A stretch of DNA of 64,000 nucleotides from Anseongella ginsenosidimutans (GTDB lineage Bacteria > Bacteroidota > Bacteroidia > Sphingobacteriales > Sphingobacteriaceae): positions 1 through 64,000 of the forward strand of contig JAJUHF010000005.1 of assembly GCA_029268045.1 (NCBI GenBank). The letters are read 5' to 3'. The notes under the pieces were generated by a model that saw only the letters and a program-made list of their open reading frames with translations, did not search any database and was not told the DNA's origin. Of this stretch, positions 19,423-29,787 are shown one piece after another. The number at the start of each line of letters is the position of its first letter. The stretch's first letter is position 1. The translations under genes were made by a program, and so were the position numbers.

Positions 19423-21261
19423 CTAGTTTTGTGTCTTTCTTTCCGGAAGCAGATTCGCTTCCAGAATGCGGTTAATATAATAATCCGGACGGGTAATCGT
19501 GTCCCGAAGGTATTTTTCAATCATCAGACTGGCAATGGGGCCTGCCCAGGTAGATCCGTAGCCCGCGTTCTCCACCACCACGGCAATGGCGATCTTGGGA
19601 TTCTCCCGGGGAGCGAAGGCCGTGAAAATGGAATGATCTTTTCCATGTGGATTCTGGGCGGTGCCGGTCTTACCACAAATCCGGATCCCTTCAATGCGGG
19701 AATACACCCCTGTCCCGCCCGGTTCAAACACCCGTTCCATCCCGTCATGGACCGCTTCGAAATGCCGCTCATCGATGCCGGTTTCCATTTTCGTGGTGAA
19801 TTCAGGACGGACATATTGTTCGTCGCCGATGGATTTGACCAGGTGCGGCCGGTAATAATATCCTTTGTTTGCGATCGCGGCCATCATGTTGGCCAGCTGC
19901 AAAGGAGTAGTCCCCAGCTCCCCCTGTCCAATGGCAAGGGAAATGATATTGGAGGAGCGCCAGCGTCCGCTGCCGTAAAGATCGTCGTAATAACTGGCCT
20001 CCTTCAGGATGCCGGTTGCTTCGTAGGGCAGTTCAATTCTGCTTGATACACCCAGGCCGAAATTTTCCAGATAAGTTCTCCAGCGCTTATAGGCATCCGA
20101 TGCGGAAGCCGCCTGCGGGTTGTGATCGATTAGCCGGGCGAATTCGTGGCAGTACCAGGCATTGCAGGAGCCCTGAATGGATTGTGCAATATTCAAGGGC
20201 GGGTGATTGTGCGTGCAACGGACCGTAAGACGTCCCATCCGGTAACCGCCGTAACATGGAAAGCGGGAATCGGGTGTTACGATTCCCTCCTGCAGGCCAA
20301 TCAACGCCATAAGTGGTTTGAACGTGGAACCCGGTGGATACTGCGCCTGGGTGGGACGGATAAAAAGCGGATTGTTTTCATTCCGCAGCAGCTTCATGTA
20401 GTTGTTTCCCCGGGTACGGCCCACCAATAAATTGGGGTCATAGGACGGGCTGCTCACAAAAGCAAGAATCTCCCCGGTTGCCGGCTCGATGGCCACCACA
20501 CTGCCTACCTTGTTCTGCATGAGGGCTTCACCCAATTGCTGAAGCTCCAGGTCAAGGGAGGAGACCAGGGGTTCCCCGGCCACGGCGGCGGTGTCGAAGC
20601 GGCCATCCTGAAAACTCCCCATGGGGCGGTTGAATGCATCCACCAATTCGAAGTAAACCCCCCGGTGCCCCCGGATCACCTCCTCGTACGCCCTTTCGAT
20701 GCCGCTGCGGCCAATGTAATCGCCCTGCCGGTAAAAATTATTGGAACGCTTGATATCGGCTTCGGTCACCTCGTCCACGTAACCCAGGACGTGGGCTGCC
20801 ACGTTGTGGGGATAGTTCCGGACGGTCCGGTTCTGGACAAAAAAGCCGGGAAACTGATAAAGCGCTTCCTGAAGCGAGGCGTACACCGTATCGGATAATT
20901 GCTTTTCAAAGAGAGAGGCTTTGTGGTAGGAGTATTTTTTGGCGCGGTCCAGCTTACGGGCGAAGTCTTCTTTACTGATATTGATCAGCTTGCAGAGCTC
21001 CAGCGTATCAAAGGGTCGCATGTCTTTGGGGATGACCATCAGGTCGTATACAGGCTGGTTCTGGACCAGAATGTTGTTGTTGCGGTCTACAATAATGCCC
21101 CGCGCCGGATAAACCACATTCCGCCGAAGTACATTATCCTCTGCAGACAGCCGGTACTGTGTATCCAGCACCTGCATATAGAATAGCCGGGCCACCAGAA
21201 TAAGGGCAGCCGCGATGATGATTCCCTGAATAACGTATTTTCTCTCGAAGTATGCGTTCAC
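19423..21261 (-). CDS. mrdA: Penicillin-binding protein 2 (transpeptidase)
   Basis: 612 aa; PPGSTFKPLMALIGLQEG (SxxK), SCNAWYCHEF, GKTGTAQNPHGKDHS. Confidence 0.95.
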   Translation of the reverse strand: MNAYFERKYVIQGIIIAAALILVARLFYMQVLDTQYRLSAEDNVLRRNVVYPARGIIVDRNNNILVQNQPVYDLMVIPKDMRPFDTLELCKLINISKEDFARKLDRAKKYSYHKASLFEKQLSDTVYASLQEALYQFPGFFVQNRTVRNYPHNVAAHVLGYVDEVTEADIKRSNNFYRQGDYIGRSGIERAYEEVIRGHRGVYFELVDAFNRPMGSFQDGRFDTAAVAGEPLVSSLDLELQQLGEALMQNKVGSVVAIEPATGEILAFVSSPSYDPNLLVGRTRGNNYMKLLRNENNPLFIRPTQAQYPPGSTFKPLMALIGLQEGIVTPDSRFPCYGGYRMGRLTVRCTHNHPPLNIAQSIQGSCNAWYCHEFARLIDHNPQAASASDAYKRWRTYLENFGLGVSSRIELPYEATGILKEASYYDDLYGSGRWRSSNIISLAIGQGELGTTPLQLANMMAAIANKGYYYRPHLVKSIGDEQYVRPEFTTKMETGIDERHFEAVHDGMERVFEPGGTGVYSRIEGIRICGKTGTAQNPHGKDHSIFTAFAPRENPKIAIAVVVENAGYGSTWAGPIASLMIEKYLRDTITRPDYYINRILEANLLPERKTQN

Positions 21262-21290
21262 ACCTAAATTATCGTATCAAGTAGCAGGTG

Positions 21291-21815
21291 CTACGTGTTT
21301 TTTCTGTTGCGTTTACCGGTAAACAAATATTGACTTAAAATGATTAGGAATATTGTAAAAACCGCACTGGAAATCGCTTTAACGGAAGAGATCAGAAACT
21401 CACTCAGTCGAAAGACTTCCAGGTTGAATAAGATCAGATGATGTACAAGGACCAATACGGAACTGTAAATCAAAAACCAGCGCAAGCCCATGTCCTTGAT
21501 GCCGGGCTCAACGGCCATTTCATAGCCGTCCCGGGGTGTGATGGTGCGCAGCAGCAGGATCCTGCAAAAAGCCAGCACAGTGCAGGCCGCGGCATGCATG
21601 CCGGGGGAATTGGAAAACATGTCGACCGATAAACCCAGCAGAAACGATAGTACGAATAGCAGAAAATTGGATATTTGCAAGGGCAGCAGCAGGATGAACA
21701 GGATGTAAAACCAGGGAATAGCCAGATTGTAGAGGCTGAAATTCTTCAGGAACAATACCTGGAATAGTACCAGGACAAAAAAACGGACGATATTTAGGAT
21801 AAACAGCCTGATCAT
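21291..21815 (-). CDS. mreD: Rod shape-determining protein MreD
   Basis: 174 aa multi-TM protein between mreC and mrdA; 4-bp overlap with mreC. Confidence 0.85.
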   Translation of the reverse strand: MIRLFILNIVRFFVLVLFQVLFLKNFSLYNLAIPWFYILFILLLPLQISNFLLFVLSFLLGLSVDMFSNSPGMHAAACTVLAFCRILLLRTITPRDGYEMAVEPGIKDMGLRWFLIYSSVLVLVHHLILFNLEVFRLSEFLISSVKAISSAVFTIFLIILSQYLFTGKRNRKNT

Positions 21816-22636
21816 TGCTCCAGTTTCTCCTCCAGTTGTTCCTGCTCCTGCTGGAATTTGTTAACTACGATATATGCATATCGGAGTTGCTGAAAGCGGG
21901 TGCCCAGCTCCACATCGATCTCCAGAAAACTTTTGGTTCCTCCCCGTTTGACATCCACCACCGTGCCTACCGGCGTGCCCTCCGGAAAGAGGGAGAAGCC
22001 GGTGGTGACCACTTTTTCGCCCTTGCTGACCGGAACGTGCGTGGGGACGTCTTCCAGTGACGCGATCAGGGGGGTCTCACCGGGCCAGACGAGCGACCCG
22101 ATGTTGTCGGACGAATCCAGTTTTACGCTAACCCGGACGTCTTTATGCAGAATAGAGTAGGCGGTGGAAAAATGCGGCGAAACGTCCTTGATGATGCCGG
22201 CGATCCCATGTGGCCCAATCACACCCATGCCGCGCTGCACCCCGTCAGCCGAGCCCCTGTTCAGGGTCATCCAGTTGTTGCGGTAGGTAACCGTATTGTT
22301 GACCACTTTGGCGGTAATGTAGGTGTATTGCTGAAGGTGTGTGGTATCGTTTACCGTAACCCGGGTCGTGTCGGCATCGTAAAACGCATTTTCCATCATC
22401 CCGCGGAGTCTTGCATTCTCCATAGCCAGGCTGTCATTCACTTTCCCAAGCATCAGGTAGCGGCTTATCTGGTCTGCCTTGCTGTAAATGGTCCCGGCGA
22501 TCTGGTTGGCAGAATTGACTACGCTTGCTTTCTGGTAGCGGTTATTTTGAACCAGCAGCACAAGTGCCGCGCTTTCAAAGAAAATAAAAAGGAAAAATGC
22601 GTTATTTCTAATTATGAACAGCCAGAGATTACGCAT
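21812..22636 (-). CDS. mreC: Rod shape-determining protein MreC
   Basis: 274 aa; N-terminal TM, coiled coil, RNNWMTLNRGSADGVQRGMGVIGPHGIAGII. Confidence 0.93.
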   Translation of the reverse strand: MRNLWLFIIRNNAFFLFIFFESAALVLLVQNNRYQKASVVNSANQIAGTIYSKADQISRYLMLGKVNDSLAMENARLRGMMENAFYDADTTRVTVNDTTHLQQYTYITAKVVNNTVTYRNNWMTLNRGSADGVQRGMGVIGPHGIAGIIKDVSPHFSTAYSILHKDVRVSVKLDSSDNIGSLVWPGETPLIASLEDVPTHVPVSKGEKVVTTGFSLFPEGTPVGTVVDVKRGGTKSFLEIDVELGTRFQQLRYAYIVVNKFQQEQEQLEEKLEQ

Positions 22637-22668
22637 TTACTAAACGGTTACATGTTTTGCAGCCTTGC

Positions 22669-23691
22669 TTATTGCATCAGGAAACGGAAGTTGCCAATAT
22701 TTTTCAATGCGATGCCGGTTCCACGCACCACGGCGCGAAGCGGATCTTCGGCAATGTGTACGGGAAGCTTCGTCTTCGACTGGATCCGTTTGTCCAGGCC
22801 ACGCAGCAAAGCCCCCCCGCCGGTTAAGTAAATTCCGGTCTGATAGATATCTGCCGAGAGCTCCGGCGGAGTGATTTCCAAGGCTTTCAGAATCGCTTCT
22901 TCTATTTTCGAAATGGATTTGTCCAGGCAATGAGCTACCTCCGTGTAGGAAACAAGGATCTGTTTGGGCACCCCGGTCATGAGGTCTCTCCCCTGGACGG
23001 CGAAATCCGAAGGAGGATCCTGCAGTTCAGTCAGGGCCGAACCCACTTCGATTTTGATCTTCTCCGCTGTCCTTTCACCGATCAGGATGTTGTGCTGGCG
23101 GCGCATGTAGTTGACGATATCGGCGTCGAAATTATCTCCCGCTACCCGGATGGACTGGTCGCAGACGATTCCTCCCAGGGCAATGACCGCGATCTCGGTG
23201 GTGCCCCCGCCTATGTCAATGATCATATTCCCCATGGGCTCCTCCACGTCGATGCCAATCCCGATTGCCGCCGCCATGGGCTCGTGGATCATATACACCT
23301 CCTTTGCACCCGCCATTTCGGCGGAATCCCGTACGGCCCGCTTTTCCACCTCCGTGATTCCGGAGGGGATACAGATCACCAGCCGGAGCGATGGGAACAT
23401 CCACCCCCGGCCACCGTTGATCATTTTGATGAAGCCGCGGATCATGTGTTCGGCCGCGTCAAAGTCGGCGATTACCCCATCTTTCAGCGGACGGATCGTT
23501 TTGATGTTTTCGTGGGTTTTCCCGTCCATGAGCAGGGCCTGCTTTCCCAGGGCGATGATTTTTCCGGTCCGGCGGTCTATAGCAACAATGGAGGGTTCAT
23601 CCACTACTACTTTGTCGTTATGTATGATGAGGGTATTGGCGGTTCCAAGGTCAATGGCGATTTCTTGGGTCAGGAAATTAAACAATCCCAT
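22669..23691 (-). CDS. mreB: Rod shape-determining protein MreB
   Basis: 340 aa; IDLGTANTLI, EPSIVAIDRRTGKIIALGKQA, actin-like phosphate motifs, DIGGGTTEIAVI. Confidence 0.97.
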   Translation of the reverse strand: MGLFNFLTQEIAIDLGTANTLIIHNDKVVVDEPSIVAIDRRTGKIIALGKQALLMDGKTHENIKTIRPLKDGVIADFDAAEHMIRGFIKMINGGRGWMFPSLRLVICIPSGITEVEKRAVRDSAEMAGAKEVYMIHEPMAAAIGIGIDVEEPMGNMIIDIGGGTTEIAVIALGGIVCDQSIRVAGDNFDADIVNYMRRQHNILIGERTAEKIKIEVGSALTELQDPPSDFAVQGRDLMTGVPKQILVSYTEVAHCLDKSISKIEEAILKALEITPPELSADIYQTGIYLTGGGALLRGLDKRIQSKTKLPVHIAEDPLRAVVRGTGIALKNIGNFRFLMQ

Positions 23692-23778
23692 ATATTGCTG
23701 CTATAATTTTCCGGTTTTGATGATTTGATCTAAATTATTCCGCTAATTTACAAAAAAAGCGCTGACTCGTCCGTTAAT

Positions 23779-25311
23779 TCAATGTTTAAAATGACGGACC
23801 CCGGTGACGACCATTGCAAGACCTGATTTATTGCAATAATCGATCGAATCCTGGTCCCGGATGGAACCGCCGGGCTGTAATACAGCCGTTATTCCCGCCT
23901 GATGCGCAATTTCCACGCAATCAGGAAACGGAAAGAACGCATCGGAAGCCATGACGGCACCCTCCAGGTCGAACCCAAAACTTCCTGCTTTATCGATGGC
24001 TTGTTTCAGCGCGTCCACCCGGGAAGTCTGGCCAACCCCACTGGCCAGGAGCTGGTTCCCCTTTACTAACACGATCGTATTCGATTTCGTATGTTTTACC
24101 AGCTTATTTGCAAAAAAAAGATCGTTCAGCTCCGATTCCGTGGGGCTTTTTTCCGTGACGGTTTTCATGTCCGCTGGTCCCTCCATGGCCAGGTCACGGT
24201 CTTGTTCAATCACGCCGTTCAGCAGGCTGCGGAACTGTTTCCGGGGTAAGTCGATCGGATGCTGCTGCAGAATGATCCGGGTTTTCTTTGCCCGCAGGGT
24301 TTCCACGGCATCCTCATCGTATGCCGGCGCAATGAGCACTTCATAAAAAAGCTCACTGATTGCCGTTGCCGTCTGATTGTCCACTTTCCGGTTACAGATC
24401 AGTATGCCGCCGAAGGCCGAAACCGGATCGCAGGCCAATGCATCGGTCCAGGCTTCCAGCAAGGTTTCGCGCGTGGCCACGCCGCATGCGTTGTTATGCT
24501 TCAGGATCGCAAACGTGGGGCCATCTTCCTGGAATTCCTCCATCAGGGAAACCGCGGCGTCTACATCGACCAGGTTATTGTAGGATAATTCCTTTCCGTT
24601 TATTTTCAGGAACATCTCATCCAGCTTTCCGTAAAAGGTACCTTGCTGGTGTGGATTTTCGCCGTACCGCAGTTGCTGGGCCGTCTGCAGGCTTTCCTTG
24701 AAAACCGGCAGGGGGTCGTCCTGATTGAAATACCGGAAAATCGCCGTATCGTAATGCGAACTGACGTTAAAAGCCCGTTTTGCCAGTTCCCTGCGTTGCT
24801 CCAACGAAATTGCTCCATCCTGCGCTTTCAAAAGCGTCTCCAGATGACCGTACTCGTTGCGCGAGGCCACGATGGTCACATCCCGGTAGTTTTTCGCGGC
24901 CGCTCTGATCAGGGAAATGCCTCCGATATCTATTTTTTCTATAATGTCCTGTTCTCCCGCTCCCGAAGCCACCGTTTCTTCAAACGGATAAAGATCCACA
25001 ATCACCAGGTCAACCGGGGGGATCTCATATTGCTGCAATTGCGCGGCATCCTCCGGATGATCCCTCCGGGCCAGGATCCCGCCGAAAATCTTGGGGTGAA
25101 GCGTTTTGACGCGTCCGCCCAGGATGGACGGATAGGAAGTGAGCTGCTCCACCGGCTGTACATCCACACCCAGCTCCCGGATAAATCGCTCGGTTCCGCC
25201 GGTGGAATAAATGGTTACTCCCGATCCGCCGAGGAGACGGACCAGAGGTTCGAGATTGTCTTTGTAATAAACTGAAATTAAGGCGCTTTTAATTTTTACA
25301 GGATGGTTCAT
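23779..25311 (-). CDS. purH: Bifunctional AICAR formyltransferase/IMP cyclohydrolase
   Basis: KIKSALISVYYKDNLEPLVRLL, TSYPSILGGRVKTLHPKIFGGIL, LRYGENPHQQGTFYG, KHNNACGVA. Start trimmed to MNHPVKIKSAL (25311). Confidence 0.97.
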   Translation of the reverse strand: MNHPVKIKSALISVYYKDNLEPLVRLLGGSGVTIYSTGGTERFIRELGVDVQPVEQLTSYPSILGGRVKTLHPKIFGGILARRDHPEDAAQLQQYEIPPVDLVIVDLYPFEETVASGAGEQDIIEKIDIGGISLIRAAAKNYRDVTIVASRNEYGHLETLLKAQDGAISLEQRRELAKRAFNVSSHYDTAIFRYFNQDDPLPVFKESLQTAQQLRYGENPHQQGTFYGKLDEMFLKINGKELSYNNLVDVDAAVSLMEEFQEDGPTFAILKHNNACGVATRETLLEAWTDALACDPVSAFGGILICNRKVDNQTATAISELFYEVLIAPAYDEDAVETLRAKKTRIILQQHPIDLPRKQFRSLLNGVIEQDRDLAMEGPADMKTVTEKSPTESELNDLFFANKLVKHTKSNTIVLVKGNQLLASGVGQTSRVDALKQAIDKAGSFGFDLEGAVMASDAFFPFPDCVEIAHQAGITAVLQPGGSIRDQDSIDYCNKSGLAMVVTGVRHFKH

Positions 25312-25420
25312 GGATGTCAAAAATTCAAAGCGCAAGTTTAGGAAAAAATCAGCGATATTTCAGTATCCCCACACAAGTAGTTCGGATCGGGTGGCCTGCG
25401 TTCCGCCTGACGCTCGCTCC

Positions 25421-26005
25421 CTATTGTCCGCTGCCGGCGACCAGCTTCTGTATTATGCGCGGATAATGTAAATGTTCGAGCTGCTGGGCTTTGTAACGGA
25501 TCATATCCAGGTTGTCATCTGGCTCGATTTTGAAGTGAGCCTGGTAAATGATGTCTCCTGAATCGTATACCTCGTTTACGTAATGGATCGTAATACCCGA
25601 TTCGGTTTCACCGGCATCCATGACCGCCCGGTGAACGAAATCCCCATACATGCCTTTCCCGCCATATTTGGGAAGTAGCGCGGGGTGGATATTGATTATC
25701 CGCCGTGGAAAAGCCTCCAGCAGATTTTGCGGAATCAGCCACAGGAACCCGGCCAGCACCACCAGGTCAATCTGCAGATTCTGAAGCAGCGTAACGATCC
25801 GGTCGGTACGGTAAAACTCCTCCCGGTCAAACACATGGGTGGGTATTTCATGATTGTCGGCCCGTTCCAGCACGAAGGCATCCGGACGGTTGGAAAGTAT
25901 GATGGCGACTTCGGCTTCCTTATTTTCGTTAAAATGCTCAATGATCCGTTGCGCATTTGACCCCGAACCCGAAGCGAAAATGGCAATGCGTTTAGTTTTC
26001 GTCAT
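25421..26005 (-). CDS. purN: Phosphoribosylglycinamide formyltransferase
   Basis: IAIFASGSGSNAQRIIEHF, LVVLAGFLWLIP, INIHPALLPKYGGKGMYG. Start trimmed to MTKTKR because a -7 element lies just upstream. Confidence 0.94.
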   Translation of the reverse strand: MTKTKRIAIFASGSGSNAQRIIEHFNENKEAEVAIILSNRPDAFVLERADNHEIPTHVFDREEFYRTDRIVTLLQNLQIDLVVLAGFLWLIPQNLLEAFPRRIINIHPALLPKYGGKGMYGDFVHRAVMDAGETESGITIHYVNEVYDSGDIIYQAHFKIEPDDNLDMIRYKAQQLEHLHYPRIIQKLVAGSGQ

Positions 26006-26011
26006 ATCCTG

Positions 26012-26019
26012 CAAAAATA
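26012..26019 (-). promoter_or_regulatory. Putative -7 element TATTTTTG for purN
   Basis: Perfect TAnnTTTG on the minus strand, 6 nt before the purN ATG. Confidence 0.4.
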
Positions 26020-26092
26020 GCAAACAAAAAGCAGGCCAGCAGCAAGCGATGCCCGCTTACCGGAATCGGGGAAAAATAGTACTTTTATTGAT

Positions 26093-27199
26093 ATGTTCTA
26101 TTCCATGCCCATGGGGAAAATACGAAGGATGGCCGCATGCCTGTGCTTGTTGAGTACGTTTCCGCTTTCCGCGCTGGGCCAGCCGGCGCGCGATGCCTAT
26201 CGGAGCGGACGGCTTATTTATCCGCTCGATGATAAACCCACGCCCGAATGCCATGCCTCCACCCTGGCGGAGACCCCGCAGGGGCTGGTGGTGGCGTTTT
26301 TTGCGGGAACCTATGAACGGCATCCCGACGTGGGGATCCGGGTATCGCGTTTGGTTGACGGTGTGTGGACGCCTCCTGTAGAAGTAGCAAACGGCGTACA
26401 GGATGATTCGCTTCGCTATCCCTGTTGGAATCCCGTGTTGTTCCAGCCTGCGGACGGCCCGTTGATGTTGTTTTACAAGGTCGGACCCAGCCCCAGTTCG
26501 TGGTGGGGTATGCGCATCACCTCGGACGATGGAGGCAAAACCTGGTCTGCTCCCCAAAAGCTGGGAGAAAATGAAAAAATCGGCCATCTGATCGGGCCGG
26601 TGAAAAATAAGCCGGTTCAGCTGGAGGACGGCACCCTGATCTGTCCTTCGAGTACGGAAGTGGAGGTGGCTTCGGCAGATGTCCGGTGGATGGTTCATCT
26701 GGAAGTCAGCCGCGACAACGGCGATAGCTGGGAAGTGATTGGACCCCTTAACGACGGCATTGCTTTTGACGCCATTCAACCCAGTATATTAACCTATCCG
26801 GACGGCCGCCTTCAGCTGCTTTGCCGTACCCGGCAGGACGTAATTGCCCAAAGCTGGTCGGCCGATGGAGGCAAAACCTGGAGTGAAATGACTGCCACAA
26901 TGCTTCCCAACCCCGACTCGGGAACCGATGCCGTGACGCTTCGGGATGGACGGCAACTTCTGGTTTACAATCATACCACAAAGCAATCACCGCCACCCAA
27001 CAACCGCAACATGCTGAACGTTGCGATATCAACCGATGGGCTGGAATGGACCCGGGTGATGACACTTGAGAACGAACCCCACCGCGCAGGCTATTCCTAT
27101 CCCGCCGTCATCCAAACCTCCGATGGGCTTGTACACATCACCTATACTTATTGGAGGGAATCCATCAAGCACGTTGTCCTTGATCCGGATAAGCTCTGA
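26093..27199 (+). CDS. Secreted sialidase-like (BNR/Asp-box) exo-glycosidase family protein
   Basis: 368 aa; signal peptide; Asp boxes SDDGGKTWSAP, SRDNGDSW and SADGGKTWSEM. Confidence 0.88.
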   Translation: MFYSMPMGKIRRMAACLCLLSTFPLSALGQPARDAYRSGRLIYPLDDKPTPECHASTLAETPQGLVVAFFAGTYERHPDVGIRVSRLVDGVWTPPVEVANGVQDDSLRYPCWNPVLFQPADGPLMLFYKVGPSPSSWWGMRITSDDGGKTWSAPQKLGENEKIGHLIGPVKNKPVQLEDGTLICPSSTEVEVASADVRWMVHLEVSRDNGDSWEVIGPLNDGIAFDAIQPSILTYPDGRLQLLCRTRQDVIAQSWSADGGKTWSEMTATMLPNPDSGTDAVTLRDGRQLLVYNHTTKQSPPPNNRNMLNVAISTDGLEWTRVMTLENEPHRAGYSYPAVIQTSDGLVHITYTYWRESIKHVVLDPDKL

Positions 27200-27217
27200 G
27201 GGCTGCCGGGAGGGCCA

Positions 27218-28345
27218 TCACAGATTCCCGCGTAGGCCTTGTTCCCGTTCGATCGCCTCAAAAAGGGCCTTGAAGTTTCCTTTTCCAAACGAGGTAGCTC
27301 CCTTGCGTTGAATAATCTCATAGAAAACCGTAGGCCGGTCCTGAACCGGCTTGGTAAAGATTTGCAGCAGATAACCCTCCGGATCCCGGTCGACCAGGAT
27401 ATTGAGCGCGCCAAGTGATTCCATGTCTTCCGGTATGGTTCCTACACGCGCATGCATGTCTTCATAATAGCTGGGCGGCACCTGAAGAAATTCGACACCC
27501 CGCCTGCGCAACTCGGATACGGTTGAAATGATGTCGTCGGTGGCCAGGGCAAGATGCTGTACCCCCGCATCGTGATAAAACTCCAGGTATTCTTCAATCT
27601 GGGATTTTTTCCTTCCGGCAGCCGGTTCGTTGATGGGGAACTTGATATAGCCGCTTCCGCCGGAGACAACCTTCGACATCAGGGACGTGTATTCGGTGGA
27701 AATATCCTGGTCATCGAAGGTGATCAGAAGTTTAAAACCCATGACCTGTTCGTAAAAGCGGACCCATTTATCCATCTCGCCCAAGGGGACATTGCCTACG
27801 CAATGGTCAATGTGCCTGAGTCCCACCGGCGGACTCATCCGGGGACGGTTAACTTTCCGGAAACCGGGCAGGAACGGTCCCTGATAATTTTTCCTTTCCA
27901 CGAAGGTATGGATGGTGCTTCCGTAGGTCCGGATGGAGGAGAGCTGTACCTCGCCGTGGCTGTCCTTCAGCCGGTAAGGCTCGGTCACCGGTTTGGCGCC
28001 CCGTTGGACAGTCTGCTTGAATGCATCCGAGGCGCTTTCCACTTCCAGCGCGATGGTTTTCACCCCATCGCCGTGTATGCGGACATGCTCCGATATTTCA
28101 CTGTTGGGCTCCAGGGAGCTGGTCAGAACCAGTCGGATCTTCCCCTGTTCCAGCAGGTAGGATGCCTTGCCGCGCGTGCCGGTTTCGGGTCCGGAATAGG
28201 CGGCCAGACGGTATCCAAACGCCTGCTGGTAATAGTATGCGGCTTGTTTCGCGTTTCCCACATACAGTTCAATGTGGTCGGTGCCACGCAAAGGCAAAAA
28301 ATCGGTGGGGTCCTTTATGGGTTGTTTGTCTGTTGTAGGTTCCAT
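27218..28345 (-). CDS. hppD: 4-hydroxyphenylpyruvate dioxygenase
   Basis: 375 aa; two VOC domains; GLRHIDHCVGNV, GVQHLALATDDI, GYLLQIFTKPVQDRPTVFYEIIQRKG. Confidence 0.95.
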   Translation of the reverse strand: MEPTTDKQPIKDPTDFLPLRGTDHIELYVGNAKQAAYYYQQAFGYRLAAYSGPETGTRGKASYLLEQGKIRLVLTSSLEPNSEISEHVRIHGDGVKTIALEVESASDAFKQTVQRGAKPVTEPYRLKDSHGEVQLSSIRTYGSTIHTFVERKNYQGPFLPGFRKVNRPRMSPPVGLRHIDHCVGNVPLGEMDKWVRFYEQVMGFKLLITFDDQDISTEYTSLMSKVVSGGSGYIKFPINEPAAGRKKSQIEEYLEFYHDAGVQHLALATDDIISTVSELRRRGVEFLQVPPSYYEDMHARVGTIPEDMESLGALNILVDRDPEGYLLQIFTKPVQDRPTVFYEIIQRKGATSFGKGNFKALFEAIEREQGLRGNL

Positions 28346-28372
28346 TGATTGTAAAAGTTTGGTTTTGAAAGC

Positions 28373-29530
28373 TTAGTCTGTCCAGGATTTGTAGTACGCG
28401 GGGTCTTCGATTTTCAGCGCTTCCTCGGTGATCATGAGTGGGTGAAACGGATCGATCATGACCGCCAGTTCATTGGTCGCCTCTTTGCCCAGGCTGTTTT
28501 CCACGGCGCCCGGATGTGGCCCATGGGGGATGCCTGCGGGATGCAGCGTAAGCTGCCCCTTTTTCACCCCGCCGCGGCTCATGAAATCGCCGCCCACATA
28601 ATACAGCACTTCATCCGAATCCACGTTGCTGTGATTGTAAGGTGCGGGAACGGCCTGGGGATGGTAGTCGTATTTCCTCGGACAGAATGAGCATACGACA
28701 AAACGGTCCGCTTCAAAGGTCTGGTGCACCGGAGGCGGCTGATGGAGGCGGCCCGTAATGGGTTCGAAATCGTGGATGGAAAGCCCCCAGGGGTAGTGGA
28801 ATCCGTCCCATCCTACAAAGTCGAAGGGGTGCGCGCCATACACGTAAGGATAAACAAGACCCTGCTTCTTGATCAGAATCCTGAAATCTCCCTTTTCCGC
28901 ATGGGTCTGAAGATTGTCGGGCCGTTTGATATCCCGTTCACAGTAGGGGGCGTGTTCGGCCAGCTGGCCGTGGGCGTTCCGGTACCGCGCGGGGGTGCGT
29001 GCCGGGCTCGATGATTCGATAATCAGGAGGCGGTTTGCCGGGTTATCGAAATGGAAACAATGGGTGATGCCTCGGGGGATCACCAGGTAATCGCCGGGTT
29101 GGAACGGAAGCTCCCCGAAGCCGGTTTCGAGCCGCCCGCTCCCCTGGTGGACGAATACGATCTCGTCTGCCTGGCTGTTTTTGTAAAAATAATCGCGCAT
29201 GGATTGCGTCGGCGCGGCCAGGGACAGCTGCAGGTCCTGGTTTACCAGCACCGGCTTCCGGCTTTGCAGGTAATCCGCTTCCGGCGGAATATCGAAGCCG
29301 CTCAGGCGCAGGTGGCGCAGGTGCTTCCCGCGTGCGATCGCCGGTTCAACCGAAAAAGGTTTTCCCGTTTCCTTGACCAGGGTGGGGGGATGGCAATGAT
29401 AAACCAAGGAATAGGTTCCGGAAAATCCCCGGGTGGACACCAGTTCTTCGGCGTACAAGGTTCCGTCCGCTTGACGGAATACGGTATGACGTTTACGGGG
29501 TATGACCCCGAGTTGGTGGTAAATAGGCAT
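28373..29530 (-). CDS. hmgA: Homogentisate 1,2-dioxygenase
   Basis: 385 aa; FDFVGWDGFHYPW, FEADRFVVCSFCPRKYDYHPQAVPAPYNHSNVDSDEVLYYVGGDF, LHPAGIPHGPHPG. Confidence 0.94.
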   Translation of the reverse strand: MPIYHQLGVIPRKRHTVFRQADGTLYAEELVSTRGFSGTYSLVYHCHPPTLVKETGKPFSVEPAIARGKHLRHLRLSGFDIPPEADYLQSRKPVLVNQDLQLSLAAPTQSMRDYFYKNSQADEIVFVHQGSGRLETGFGELPFQPGDYLVIPRGITHCFHFDNPANRLLIIESSSPARTPARYRNAHGQLAEHAPYCERDIKRPDNLQTHAEKGDFRILIKKQGLVYPYVYGAHPFDFVGWDGFHYPWGLSIHDFEPITGRLHQPPPVHQTFEADRFVVCSFCPRKYDYHPQAVPAPYNHSNVDSDEVLYYVGGDFMSRGGVKKGQLTLHPAGIPHGPHPGAVENSLGKEATNELAVMIDPFHPLMITEEALKIEDPAYYKSWTD

Positions 29531-29757
29531 AACTCCAGATTTTGGTGCTTAGGACCGATACAGGGAAACCGACCGGGATGGCGTACAATCCAAACCGGCA
29601 TCGGGTATCATGAAGAGGGGGTGTGTTCCCGGCTAATACCGGGCCAGTATAATATGGGAAATGAGCGCACGGCAGAGCACGGTCATTCCGGGAATAACAG
29701 GTCTTTTCATGTTTATTAATTGGTAAGGCCAAGGTAAGGGAAAAACCAGAAATTTCA

Positions 29758-29765
29758 TAGCTTTG
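29758..29765 (+). promoter_or_regulatory. Putative -7 element TAGCTTTG for the fah-like gene
   Basis: Perfect TAnnTTTG, 22 nt upstream of the ATG at 29788. Confidence 0.42.
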
Positions 29766-29787
29766 GCCAACCAATCTCTAAACATGT

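Noticed and set aside
29628-29643. CCCGG-N6-CCGGG hairpin in the hmgA-fah intergenic region
   Set aside because: Only 5 bp, no T-tract, no conserved context; not enough for a terminator or riboswitch call.
29493-29774. 93-aa minus ORF in the hmgA-fah intergenic region
   Set aside because: Runs into the hmgA start region, no domain or convincing composition; the region is better explained as divergent promoter DNA.
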